A DNA stretch of 64,000 nucleotides. Source: Aurifilum marmelostoma. Its lineage: Eukaryota > Ascomycota > Sordariomycetes > Diaporthales > Cryphonectriaceae. Under the pieces are notes generated by a model. The model was not told the DNA's origin. It worked only from the letters and a program-made list of their open reading frames with translations, and ran no database searches. Numbering within the stretch: the stretch's first letter is position 1; every line of letters starts with the position of its first letter. Both the position numbers and the translations under genes were made by a program. The stretch covers positions 733,001 through 797,000 of the forward strand of contig JAMXSV010000004.1 in NCBI GenBank assembly GCA_027559495.1, written 5' to 3'. Shown here piece by piece: positions 44,838 through 56,600 of the stretch.

Positions 44838-47420
44838 ATGTCTGCTGCTGTGGGCCAACGCCCGCCTGATCCTCCTCGTCCTCCTGGAGGCGGTGGAAAA
44901 GACCCCTTCCAGCCACACCAGCTCGATCAACCCGATGTCACTGGCTACGATAGCGATCAGAAAACCCTTTACGATCGCAATATCCCCGGAGCTACTCAAC
45001 GATGCTGGAGCTGTAGCCAGATCAAATCCCTCGCGCGATTCCAAAAGAAGACAGGCCGTAGAAGGCTAGCTATCAATTGCCAGAAATGTCGCAATAAGCA
45101 GATCTCTTCTCACGTTTGATTCTCTTTATAGGATACTCTTGATTATACATTGCTTATATCTTGATAGAAAGCACTAAATACTGTATGTAAGGTTCTCTTT
45201 GCTGTTACTACAAGAAGCGCTGCAGCAGCAGATCTCTTGTCCCCAGAAGGCGCCAATCCAGCAACGAGACTGCCTTTGAGACCTCTTCGAAGTATATAGG
45301 AAGAGATTGTTGTTGCTCCTCGTCCTCCCCTTCCCCCTTCTCCTACGCCCCCCTCTGGAGGTCGAGGTCGAGGCATCTTGCAAGCCGCTTCTATGGGTTA
45401 TATTAGCGGACGGCCCATCGTCCCTGCTCGTACATCAGGACTGCCTGCTCCACAGTCTGGCCTGGTCCGCTCTTCTACTATGAATCGGCTTAGGGGAAGG
45501 TTCCATCGCTATGGTCAGATTGAAGAATATACACCGGCCGAGCAACGAGCCCACGATCGACGTGTTTGAGAGCAGCGTTAACACCAGCACCAGCGCCGCC
45601 AGGGCGAGATACCTGATCCCACCCCTCCTTCTTAGGAGTTTCTCTCACAGCAATCTCCTTGTAGCGAAAGCTTAACTACTAGTGGCGCTGGCGGTGATGG
45701 CGATAAGGATCCGTGGTTCGAGTGTACTATATGCGGCCTTCGCCGGCACCCCCCGACTTCGCTGTCCTAATAAGCTAGATATTTGCCGTATCTGCCGTGA
45801 TCAGGACGAAGATATATGGAAGGATGATACGCCTGTTGTACGCGTTTAATGCGGCAGAGCTTCCTTTGGCTGACTTTCTGCGCTACGAGCAGCATATGGC
45901 TGTCTGTTAAGAGTGTTCGTATTCTCAGCCCTCTCGGTCTGCGATCGATCCTGAAGATGCAGATGAAGACTATTTCCCTGGCTTAACGCCATCTTCAAGC
46001 GCAGGACAGCTTTTCTAGCTAATGCCCGCTGCTCGTCGTGGTCGCCCTCGAGTCTCCAACCAGTCCCTCCAGGAAGTCGAACGTCCTCGACAAGAGAAGT
46101 TTCTTGAATGTGGCGATCTAGGATTTGATGGCAATCTGGATGCATCAGGGCTATGGCTAGACGAGGTATGTCTTGTCTAAGCCTTTTAGAGTGTAATGGA
46201 TTATAAGGCTTAATATAAGATCTGCAGCTGCTGTGATTACTCCTAGTTCCGCTTGAATGTCTAGGAAGATAGCATATGTAAGGCTTGCTATAGGCTTAAT
46301 AATTATAAGGACCCTAATCTGCCTTATTTCTTCTCTTACGAGAATAATCTGAGGTTTGGGATAGTTCATTCTAATCTTCCTTAAGCCACGCAGGTCGAGA
46401 GTAGCTATTCGCCTAAGTTTACGTCTTTATTAACTGCCGCTTAATCTAAGATTAGCAGTATAGATATAGCAAGCATTGCATTAGCCTTCTTCGAGATATC
46501 GCATATCTGTTTTAGCAGCTTCCTTGTCTGCTCAAGGAAGCTAATCTTCTGATCCTTCGATCTCGCAATGCATAGGATAAGCCTTATATTATCCAGGCAT
46601 ATAAGAAAGAGATGAGAGTCCGCTGCAAGGGTGTAGAGATATAGCTGCGTTATTTGATAGCGAACTACGATGGATATACTAATCTCCAGCTAGATTACGA
46701 ACAGCTTGCCTAGTTGCCTGAGAACGGGGACGTGGTCGGGAAGTGCACGATTATCGAGGTCGAGGATGATGAGGCTGGTGCTGCATAGCAATCTGATGGC
46801 GAGGAGGATGAAGAAGAGGCGTTTGAGGAGGTTGCTGCTGCCCCCAATATCATTGCAGTTCACTCTGATCTGTATCGTCTTCACCAGCAGCTTTTAGGCC
46901 GAGATATGCAGCTAGAGCAGCTTCCTATGCAGAATTTCATCGAGTTGCCAGGCATCAGGTCTACTCCCTTGAGCGACTTGAACCATTGTGTGACTCTTTT
47001 CAGCCTCGTAGTTCCTACCCTGTTTCTAGAGGCCAAGGGGGAGTTTACTAAGCCTCGGATGCGCAGATGCACGTTCAAGCAATGGGCCTACTACGCAATT
47101 GTTTACAAGGATGGGCGGTTTGCACAGCATCCTTGATTCAACTTCATAGTGTTCAATATGCTGATGGGGGCAGATGTCAACCAGAAGAGCAACTTCTTTG
47201 TTAATCGCCCTAATCGCGCTTTGTCCACCTTTAACAGCATTGACGCATCTAAGAAAGGTCTCGAGGCAGATGACCTTGAGGCTCGTGTTGTCCTGAACTC
47301 TATCGTTCGTTCAGCTGACAAGCTATAAGGTACTTGTCTTTTCTGGAACTATGATAGGAACTAGCTGCTGAAGCAATGCAGTATCAAGCTGAATTAGGAT
47401 TTGTTCCTGCTAATAGCATT
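44838..47420 (+). pseudogene. Helitron Rep/helicase N-terminal region, broken
   Basis: The first piece (ATG 44838 to TGA 45119) is open: MSAAVGQRPPDPPRPPGGG, then the cysteine motif CWSCSQIKSLARFQ...CQKC. Further pieces carry CTICG, ICRIC, CQECS-like pairs (45720-45930), then LRYLIANYDGYTNLQLDYEQ (46650-46710), an acidic linker, and the Helitron_like_N core: PTLFLEAKGEFTKPRMRR, YKDGRFAQHP, NFIVFNMLMGADVNQKSNFF, VVLNSIVRSADKL (46980-47330). Several TAG/TAA stops fit CAG or CAA changed to TAG or TAA, and there are at least two frameshifts, one at a C run near 45750. Both point to RIP plus decay. The domain is recognised from fungal Helitrons by motif. Confidence 0.8.
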
Positions 47421-47473
47421 TGTCTCCCAGAAGACTGGATGCTACACGGTTTTTATAAAAACTGGCTTTTTAC

Positions 47474-47506
<33 letters not shown>

Positions 47507-48550
47507 TTATACTAAATAATAAAGAAAATAAGTGGTGTACCTGGTGGAATGTCCTACAAATTCGCTCACGAATTTGTGGACAGACCCCTGGTGAATCTGT
47601 GGTGAATTCACTACTGCCAATCTAGTGAGTTCACCATAAATTCACCAGCAGTTCATTACCCACGCCGAGGCTATATATATTATATAGCTATAGCTATTCT
47701 TTATCCATAGATAGAGTAATGAGGCCTATCCTCCTATAATTTATTTGCAATGCATCGCATAGCTAGAGCTGCCCATCAAGCACTCTGGCAAGACCAAGAC
47801 GCGTGCGGCTACTTCCGCGTGACGTTTTGAAATTTCCTGGCCCCTGGCCCCTTGGTCTTACAACGGTGGCCTAAAGATTTACCCACTGAATCGCAATTTC
47901 TTAGCAGATCCGCTCAAGCCCAGCCACCGAATTTCGCAGTCCTACATTGATACTTATTGCCCACCACGCCATCTTACTACGGCCATATTGCTCTTCAACC
48001 TATCATTCGTCCACCTCTCATCATCTCCTACTATCAACTCGCTAGCTAGACTGCTCCATCGCACACTTGGAGTAGCTGCGCTGCAAGTCACAAACGGATT
48101 TGCTCCCAGAAGCCAAGCGACAGGAACCGATCGATCCTGGGCCTGGGTGGTCCCTCCAGCGGTCGCGCCGCCCGCTCACTTGCCTGTGTCATTGCACGAC
48201 GAACACGCGCGGTGACGACTATACTGTCTCGTCTGCGGACAAGACAAATAGTAGACGATCTTTTTGGAGCGGTGCCAGTCGTGCAAATACGTTTGTCTTG
48301 CTGCCTCATCTGGCTTGCGGGGTGACCTTTAGTTGCCCATCGCCTTTCTCCTTTCCCTTGTATATATCTTACACGACTAGAGTTTCGGCCACTCTATCGC
48401 TACAAGGCCGGGGTGGGTGGGATCCTGTGTCGTTTCGGGCGTCACAGGGGTTTATTTTTCATTCCCATGACTCTATAGTATGAAAATCGGGAACGTGCCC
48501 TACTGATGAATCAATTTGCTTGACAGGCCTCGAACGCCATTTGACTCATT
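47421..48550. other. Spacer after Helitron: poly-T, palindrome, leader of next gene
   Basis: A T-run near 47475-47496, the large palindrome at 47589-47647, AT-rich sequence around 47675-47760, and a leader before the ATG at 48551. No intact gene is seen. Confidence 0.5.
47589..47647 (+). repeat. Imperfect palindrome, 25-nt arms with 9-nt loop
   Basis: Left arm 47589-47613 begins TGGTGAATCTGTGGTG; right arm 47623-47647 is its inverse complement apart from three positions, all of them C/T or G/A differences. The loop is CTGCCAATC. It lies 130-190 bp after the last recognisable Helitron protein. Confidence 0.85.
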
Positions 48551-49723
48551 ATGACTATATCACCAACTCCATTATCCCCCAGGCCTCCTGGGCATGTAGG
48601 CGACGACATTGGTCGCACATCGTTCTACCACGAGTCCACCGTCGCAGCTGTGTTGAGGTGGACTGCAGACGACGGCCAGCAGCATACCCTCGGCGATCAC
48701 AACTCCATCCCGGTAGCACTCATTTTCCGGTGGAGCCCCTCCGACAAGACCCTTGATCTGAAACTAAAATTTGATGTGGACTTCCGTGCCCGTGAGCGCA
48801 ATATGCCGAAGGAAAGAGGCGTCTATTTGCAAATACCCCCAGACAGGATCCGGTCAGCCTACCTCGACAATGAAGCACAGGACAACGTGGCTAGTGGCTC
48901 TCGGCCGGTTTGCTTAGAACTCATTTTAACAAACCCCGCCGACCTTGTGGTCCCGTCGTACCGTTATACACTCAGCAAGAGGAACTCAGGCGCCGCGTTG
49001 AGGTCTCTGAAGCTCCTCGCCCAACAGACAAAATTGACCCTTGTCCTCGAGATGTATACCTTGCGCGACCGGATGGCAGCCCTTTGCGAAGCCATATGCA
49101 GTCATGACTTGGCACTGGATGAAGAGGCCTCGTTCTTGCTCAAGCTCTATCAAGGCCGAGGCGGTGTGATCATCAAGCCCGACCAGTTCGAGCTACCGAG
49201 TACGGTTAAGGACCCTCCACCGTATCATCAGCTTGGACCCGCGCCACCCACGGCTCTTTTCCAGTGTAAGCGTCATGTACCTCTATCCTGGCACTTTTTG
49301 GTGCAATCACTAATACCCCCTTCTTTCTTAGCCTCGCGAAAGCGACCGCGTGCATTTTCTGGCGGATCCTCACCGGAGGATAATCGCGTAAGGGCTATCT
49401 GCAGTGAGATGATCGCTGCAATGGAAGCACGCCTGATGTCCTTTTTCGAGAAACGGATAACGGATGAAAGGTCTAAATTAACAGACCTGATAGATGACAA
49501 GGGGGCTGAGGTGGACAAACTGAGCGCGCAGATTATGGACTATGATCACCATGACGAAGACACTGTAGATGACATGATGACTGGCGTCAAGATTGAGATG
49601 GAGGATTTCGTCAAAGAGTCGATGACTGAGGCGACGAGTGTGCTTCGCCGGGTGATCAGGCGTACGCTGTCTCACGCTAGCCTGCACGTCGAACTTGAAA
49701 GTAGCGAGAACGAAACCGAATGA
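48551..49723 (+). CDS. Paralogue 2 of the uncharacterised family (368 aa)
   Basis: Exons 48551-49265 and 49332-49723, with an intron GTAAGC...TTCTTAG of 66 bp. The intron is a multiple of three and stop-free, so the unspliced frame is open, but the splice site is supported by alignment with paralogue 1, which has SSRKR where this gene joins Q-S-SRKRPRAF. Order: disordered N-terminus (TISPTPLSPRPPG), a domain with a VYLQIPPDRIRSAYLD motif, LRSLKLLAQQTKLTLVLEM, LLKLYQGRGGVIIKPDQFEL, the linker PPPYHQLGPAPP, a basic stretch SRKRPR (possible NLS), and a long acidic/helical C-terminal half with many E, D and K. No transmembrane or signal segments. Function unknown. I have no named domain. Confidence 0.8.
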   Translation: MTISPTPLSPRPPGHVGDDIGRTSFYHESTVAAVLRWTADDGQQHTLGDHNSIPVALIFRWSPSDKTLDLKLKFDVDFRARERNMPKERGVYLQIPPDRIRSAYLDNEAQDNVASGSRPVCLELILTNPADLVVPSYRYTLSKRNSGAALRSLKLLAQQTKLTLVLEMYTLRDRMAALCEAICSHDLALDEEASFLLKLYQGRGGVIIKPDQFELPSTVKDPPPYHQLGPAPPTALFQCKRHVPLSWHFLVQSLIPPSFLASRKRPRAFSGGSSPEDNRVRAICSEMIAAMEARLMSFFEKRITDERSKLTDLIDDKGAEVDKLSAQIMDYDHHDEDTVDDMMTGVKIEMEDFVKESMTEATSVLRRVIRRTLSHASLHVELESSENETE

Positions 49724-50691
49724 CTATCAAAGGTTTCCTTGGCAAGTCTCAATCTTCAGTTGCTGAGTGCCGTGTATCTGTGGCCTGGCTTAGCTTAACA
49801 TGGAGTGCCATGATATATGCAGGCAATCATAAACCCGGTTTTTGTCGATTCTGCAAAACTGTTGTCTGCGAATTTCTATCTCATCTCTCGGGCTACCACA
49901 GCTTTCGACGATGTCAGGGCTGTCCAGCAAATCCAGACTTATTGGACAATCATCTCCTTCAAACACATTCAGTTGACAATTGTGTACATTGTTATGTATC
50001 AGTACCGAAAGCTGATATGGATTATCATTTGATTCAAAAGCATTCAGATCAGCAGTGTCCTTACTGTGAAAGAGCGCAGCCTCCCGAAGCTTACCAAGAG
50101 CATATCGAGGAGGATCACAAGCTGCAAAATTACGAATACTGTTTTCAGCAGATACCACAAGACTCGATACCTTCACACCGAGTCACCGCACATAGATGGA
50201 TCGGATGCCTATTCTGTGACACCATGACACAGAAAAAGGCAGAGATGCGAGAATATCTTCAGGAAAGCTGTGATGATGTTGATTGTCCAGCTTGTCAACC
50301 TTCTCTTCACCGCAGTGCCCTCGAGGACCATCTTCGATTTCGACACAGATGGAAACAATGCTACCATTGCTCGAAGCCTTTCTCGGAACCCGAGCTGCAG
50401 CAGCATCTGCAGTACCACGAACAGAAGCAGTGCTTCCTTTGTTTAAGAACATTTGCCCAGGACCAACTCGGATCTCATATATCAGAACACGAGACGATAC
50501 TATGCCCTATCTGTTATAATAAGACAAAGAACCTCTCTCGAGACTTTGCCGAGGAACACTCCACTCCTCAGCACACTTTCAAGGAACGACCTATCTGTCA
50601 AGATGCCCAAAAAATATCATCATCACTTCAGAAGGAGTTCAGGTCGCTCTCTCAACACTTTGCTAAAAGACGCTTAATATATATAAAGTAG
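49720..50691 (+). CDS. Protein with ten zinc-finger-like CX2C...HX3-4H units
   Basis: An open frame of 323 codons. The first 40 codons (49720-49840) look like leader sequence; the ATG at 49810 (MIYAGNHKPG) is as likely a start, and an intron (donor near 49774, acceptor at 49822) cannot be excluded. From about 49843 the protein is a chain of C-X2-C-X9-11-H-X3-4-H units at a 20-29-residue period, for example CQGCPANPDLLDNHLLQTH, CVHCYVSVPKADMDYHLIQK, CPYCERAQPPEAYQEHIEED, CYHCSKPFSEPELQQHLQ and CFLCLRTFAQDQLGSH. Unit 5 has YEYC in place of CX2C, unit 6 ends in CDDVD-like sequence, and unit 10 keeps only one histidine. Such arrays bind zinc and may bind nucleic acid; the C-terminus is basic. Function unknown. 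Confidence 0.65.
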   Translation: MTIKGFLGKSQSSVAECRVSVAWLSLTWSAMIYAGNHKPGFCRFCKTVVCEFLSHLSGYHSFRRCQGCPANPDLLDNHLLQTHSVDNCVHCYVSVPKADMDYHLIQKHSDQQCPYCERAQPPEAYQEHIEEDHKLQNYEYCFQQIPQDSIPSHRVTAHRWIGCLFCDTMTQKKAEMREYLQESCDDVDCPACQPSLHRSALEDHLRFRHRWKQCYHCSKPFSEPELQQHLQYHEQKQCFLCLRTFAQDQLGSHISEHETILCPICYNKTKNLSRDFAEEHSTPQHTFKERPICQDAQKISSSLQKEFRSLSQHFAKRRLIYIK

Positions 50692-53600
50692 CAAATTTTT
50701 AAATAGCTTTAATAATAACAGTAAAAAGGGTTAATAATTGAAAAAAAGATGATTTTGTAATGCCTGAAAGAAATGGTGCATTTAGCTTAAAAGTTTAGGG
50801 GCTAAAAAGCTAAATGTAGGGAATACTACTTGAATATATACCTGGGAGTAGCTCGAAAAGCGCAACGATTTTAAGCCTTGACTACGGAAGCCCACAGCAC
50901 TTACAGCAGCAGCGACGATTCAACTTGATGGACCATAATAGGACCGCCCCTGTGGACAACTACAATTTTGGGAAGTACGTCCACTGTCCTCCTTAGAATA
51001 TTCTATATTCTCAATCCGTTCTTTTATCATTCCTTCATTCGCAATCACAGCTCGGCTTTTTCGGGCCTTTGTTGTCCTTGGACTGATCTTGAGAGTTGTT
51101 TCAGAGAATAGACTGGATACCTGAAATCGGGTCGAGAGGATTGTATGCCCCAGTAACATCTTGCTTCGTCGGCTGTCCGCACCCGAACAATCCAATAATG
51201 TGTCAGGTCTCCAACCGGTAATGAGCACATTCACATAAAGCCTGACGCCCTATGAACAGCTCCAGTCGTCAGCAACGTCATTCCCACGATCGTCATCTAT
51301 CCAGACCTACCAGGAGAAATCGCCGTCTTTGCTTGGGAGTCTTTTCAATCTTCCTCCTCTGTCCCTTCATGTGCTTTGCGGTATCGCATCCAGGATTGGT
51401 GCCTTGACTCCCGCCCTCAACTGCGATGGCTGCTCGACTACTTACGGCACCAGCTTGGACTGCTGAGGTCCCGGACATGCAGAACGGCGATACCGACCGC
51501 CCTGACGAGCGTCATGACCTCGAAGGGGATCGCAGGCCGGCGCGACCGGTTTGCTGGCCAAGCCATCTCGCCCAAACAACTTGGGCAAGGCCGTCGAGCA
51601 TGACCTGCGTCATCTTCAGTTCATAATGCACCAAGAGCATTGCTTGCAGGGTGCTACCATTACTTACATCTTGTGGTCTTTCTTCGACTGCATTTTCTCT
51701 TCTTTTCTTGCGACACAATCTGCAAAAACCGGTACTGTAATGGAGAAGGTCGGTCGCTGGAGGTGAGAATCAATGCGCGAAGCTGGGGTCGACCGGAGAA
51801 GCCACTGAGACATCATATGGACGCAACACAGCCTTGCGTGCACTGTGAAATTCTCGAGACAGCAGCAGGCAGGCCTCAGCAGGTAACCTCGGATTTTTCA
51901 AAATCCGGCTCCAGGCTTTTTCGTTCAGTCCGCTTTGGCTGGCTTCGGACACGAGCCACACAACTGTCCGACCCTCTACCTTGATGCTCCGCTTAAGAGA
52001 CGAAGACGAAAGGGGGGAAAAGGAAGAAGAAGAAAAGGAAAACACAGCCATGAGACGAGGGCATCTCTTCTTTGCGCCTCTCCTAGGCATCACTACGTTC
52101 CTCTTCCCCCCTCCTTCTCCTCTGTCCTCGCCAGCACAGAAGCTCAAGCCAGAGACTTACTTCACGTCACTCTGTTTCATCCTATATTTTCCAACCTAAA
52201 GGCTCTAGAAAACCTAAGTGAGGACGTGAGTGCTGTTGGCAAAAGCTCCAATACCAGGCATTCGTCTCAACCAGTCAAACAGCTAAACTAGAAACATCTA
52301 ACAGGCCCACTGCTGCGTGGGGTACATATCGACCGTGCATCACAGTCTGTGATACAAGGCGATGATCCATTCTCGACCCCCCAACACGAATTCAACGAAA
52401 TTACTTGACAAAAGTGCCCTTAGCTCGCATGGCCTCATCTCAGCAATGTTGCTCAACAATATGACACAAAGGTTTTGAGTAACACCCAGTCAGTCGTAAG
52501 CAACGCCACCAGAGTAAATACCACGAACTTCTACGGGATTCGCCTCCACTGACTCGTTCACGAATTAATTCTCATGGAAAAATGGCGTTTTAGCATGTCG
52601 ATCCGCGTAATTACTTCACGAAAGTCCATATTATGAGTTGACAGGTTTGCCCTATTCGGGCTATGACTTGCATGAGACGGCGCACACAGCTGCCCGGGTG
52701 CACTTTAGTACAGTGCAGCAAGCTCAGTATCGAGATCGAGCCCAGGCTAAGAACACGAACTTCCACAGAGCTACGCAGGCAGGCAGGCAGGCAGGCAGGG
52801 TGGGTTTCCTCTACAGGTCTTGGCACCACAATGTACAGAAATTGACAAAGAAAATTCCAGTACCTCATTACCCATCTCTCTATAGGTTGACGCGTCCACA
52901 ACATACTAGACCCACGTCGAATTGTGTGGGTGTGTTGATGGGAACTTGAGGCAACACCCTCAGAGTGCTTGAGTCCTCATCCCCCCCCCCCCTGTCACGG
53001 GAGACGCGTCTGGCGTGACGCGACTTTTCTCGGAATGTCCACCCCATCTTCCTCCTGCCACCCCCCCTCCCCCATTCCACCCGTCTTTCTATCTTGGTCT
53101 TTAACACAATCAACTTAAGGTTTTTATGAGACATGTTTCACAGTCACCTATGCGTTCCCCGCAGAAAAAAAAAAAAGTGAACCCGGCTCAAAAAGACACG
53201 GGAATGTCACGGCATAGCTTGGTCATACCCTCTTGCGCAACGGCCAGAACAAGCCGCCCCACGGGTCTCTGACGGGCTAATGGTGGTCATCTTTGTTCGG
53301 TTGCCGGAAGTTTTCTGTGGTCTGACATGGCACACATGCACAAGTACCGTGGCTGATAAGGGGGTGCCACCAGGAAGACAGAGATCCTGCTCACTCGTGT
53401 TTCCTCGATTTTGAACTAGGTGACATTACACAAACGTTTTGCCCAGACATGACTGTCTCCACTGAGCACAAAAGAGGTCACCAGGGCCCTATGACAAGGC
53501 ATATCGATGTGACAAGAAGTACAGCGCCCAGTAAGTCGGTGTAGTAGTGTCTATTATGGAGCGATCCCAGCTGGATCCCTAGCCTGCGCGAGGGTTCAAG

Positions 53601-56600
53601 CCCCCCCACCCCTTTCCCCCTTCAACAATTAAACCTCCGAACGTTAGTCCATGACCATTCTAGCTCTAGCATGGATCCCAATCTCTCGGATGTTCGTGCC
53701 ATGATCTCTCGGCCCGGCCGCTCAAGGGGCCTTGGCTCCCTGATCTGGCGTGCGAATCCTCCGCATCTAGCAGGATTCGTTTGTGGTGGAGACTAGGGCC
53801 TTGCCAAGATGCATGCTGTACAGCTCCGGCAGACGGAGGGCGTATGTATTGGATGGGTGGCGACTGTTCTTTGTGAAGCTAGCGGGTGCAGCGCGATGGT
53901 CACCTCTGCATGCTGCGGCGTCACGGCGTGGTAAAGGAGAGAGAGAGAGTTGGGGGTCCGAGATACGCAGTACGTCCTCAGCACGAGTGGGACCGTCACT
54001 TTTGTCCGCTGGGGTCCCTGCTGTTCTTTTGCGTGCGGTTTGTTGAGGCGGGCATGGCCTGTTGGATCGTGTGCTATCTGAGCCAGAACATCCTGGACGA
54101 AGCTTCTGGAGGGGCGCCTTCCTGATATGGCAGCTCGTAGAAAGACTACCATGGAAGTCAACAGAAGAACGAGGCCAGGTATTCCAAATCTTGTGAACAT
54201 CATCTCTCCTGCTTGGAGATTCAGCTCCGCCCCATGGTGCCCAGCTCAGGCTGGCATGTCGTCAAGGGTATCACACACCAGTTTCCACAAACAGTTTGAC
54301 CCCGCCTTAGTCTTAGATCTCAAATTTGATCTCTTTCAGGCTTGTATGATGGTCACAGAAAATAGGGGGTAACTGGACATTAGCCTAGACATGACGCGTT
54401 CGTGGAGTCGATAGGACGCTGTTGCAGGGCGTCATGGAAGGCATGCGGTTGGACTGCAGACTGATAGCGGACAGCATGATCTTACTGTGACAGAATAAGC
54501 AAACCTATGATGCCATCTATACACGAGAAATCTTCATATTGATTTGATTCAAGCGTTTGCTGTAACTACGATAGACCGGTCAGCGTCATCATGGACAGTG
54601 ATGGTGGACGAGGACGTCCCTGCCGTGTCTCCCGTTCATACTACCTTGGATTCGAGGGTTCTGGTGGCAAGCCGTATAATTTCAATTAGCCCTGAAGACG
54701 CATTTGCCGAGATCAATGGACATCGGATAGGACAAGTTCGCCAAGTTCTCAGCGAAAAGGACCTGATCTCGCGGTCCCAAATAACACGATATGGCCGCAT
54801 CGTCTAGTGTAGGCCGATTCATTAGTCTCGGGGCCCGGGGAGAGAAATCACGACATGTTCTTTGGAGGATTCAAAGGTGTTATAACCAAATTATCAGTCC
54901 AGATTGTGTCTACATATCATTCATTTCGAATGGTGCTCATTGGGAGGCTGGCACGATGTCCTGGTCGACGGCCCAGGGAGAACACGTACATGATCATTAG
55001 TTGTCGACTGGAACTGCATTTAGGCTTTTCGAAGCCCACGGAGCTCGAATGGAGTCCATTTTGATATTTGATAACAATGAATACTCGCAAATGAATCATT
55101 GACCAGATTCAACGCCAGGATCAACAGGACCTTCAGGGAGGGACGCAGGGCAAGGACATGGTCGCGCACGGCAGATGTTTGTGGGATCGGCACTCTCATT
55201 CTAAGTTGCACGACTTTGGTATACAATTAGTCAAGTGGGAACTTTCTGTGGAATCCAAAAGAAAGCGAATCAACTCTTCTGAGGCGCATATGACCACGGA
55301 ACAGAGGCTACAGCAATGCAATCGCCACCTCATGCCAACTCGCAGCTGAGGAATGAAGCATCTTCGTAAGTGGACATGGGGGCAATTTTCCATCTATCCT
55401 CTATCACGCAGGCAATGCGAGCACAGCTGAGCGAGTCTGGACGGGTCACACAATCTCACGAACTTTGCACAGCCAATCTAGAGGCAGCAAGTGACAAGGC
55501 AGATTGCAAAAGATGAATGTTCCATCTACTTTGTCCTAGATATGATAGATAGCTAACTATACTGAGCAAAGATGTATCCTGAGCAGGGAAATATGTGAAG
55601 CGGTTGCTATCACTAGGCCCTGGGGCCGGTTGCAGGGCGGCGGATCATGTATTCCCATGGCACGTCCTGCTTCGAAGGGCGGCAGCGGGCTGTGATGACA
55701 TCGTGTTAGTACGCAGGACAACCTTGGCCACGGGAAGATGTGGTTATTGCTCAAGACGTGACACATACTGCACACCTCCCAGCCGATACTCTGATAGTGA
55801 ATAATCTTCCGCTCGGAACATGCGCCCCTCCGGACGTAGAGACGGCACCAGAAGGCAGCCTGGAGGAGGCTGTGGCCGCAGCCGTACTGGATCTGTTATC
55901 CCAGGATTGTCAGCTACCATGATGCCTTGTCATGTGTAGTATGGTATCCGCACCTCGTTGTACTGGCACATTGTGCGGAGTAGCTTTGTCCTCTGAAAAG
56001 GTTCGTGTGGCTTGCAGATCTTCTCCCGGAAATGTCTCCGTGGCCGCAATATTTCGGTGGAATCCGTCTTTTGTGAGGCTGATTCTATTGGAAAGCGCAG
56101 TAATATTGGTGGCTACCTCTCGTCAGCAGGTGACAGAAAGGGAGAGAGAAAGAGGTATGGCGAGGGATAAAAAGGGGAGAGAAGAGGGGGCAGGGAGACA
56201 GATCATGACATATTGTGTTGGTGTAATGAATAACTTTACTAGAAGCATCCAGACCGCGCAGATGCATCCATGCCGCACTCGCATTCTGTGCCGTTGCAGG
56301 TATCTCTCGTGCCCCCCCCCCCCTCCCCCCCCAAAACGATCCTCCAAGTCCACAGGTTTCATCCCTGATCATTTCGCGCTCGTCAAAGTATGTACAATAA
56401 CTGCAGTACCTGTGTGCTCCACGCGTGAAGAGGGGAGGGGGGGGAGAGACTTGGCTAGCTGGCTAATTACTAGCTAGTGGGCGACTCGCCAGGACTTTCT
56501 TGTTTCTTTTACTTTTTCCGCCTTCTCTACCTCCTCCTTTTTTTTTTTTTTCCTGTCTGCCGCTGCTTCGGAATCTGATGGCAAAACCATACCATGCATC

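Larger units (their letters stand above)
44620..47460 (+). mobile_element. Degenerate, truncated Helitron
   Basis: The translated plus strand carries the N-terminal half of a Helitron Rep/helicase protein in pieces. The span begins with the 43-bp array upstream of the ORF and ends where recognisable protein stops, near a poly-T tract at 47475. Neither the HUH Rep motif nor the Pif1-type helicase domain is found, so the copy is truncated at its 3' side and cannot move by itself. Terminal TC and CTRR ends were not identified, so the borders are approximate. Confidence 0.8.

Noticed and set aside
51240..52290. Possible small genes (for example an ORF at 51426)
   Set aside because: Short frames, no motif and no splice-consistent extension.
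53590..53620. Possible tRNA B-box (GGTTCAAGCCCC)
   Set aside because: No A-box or foldable cloverleaf upstream at the right distance.
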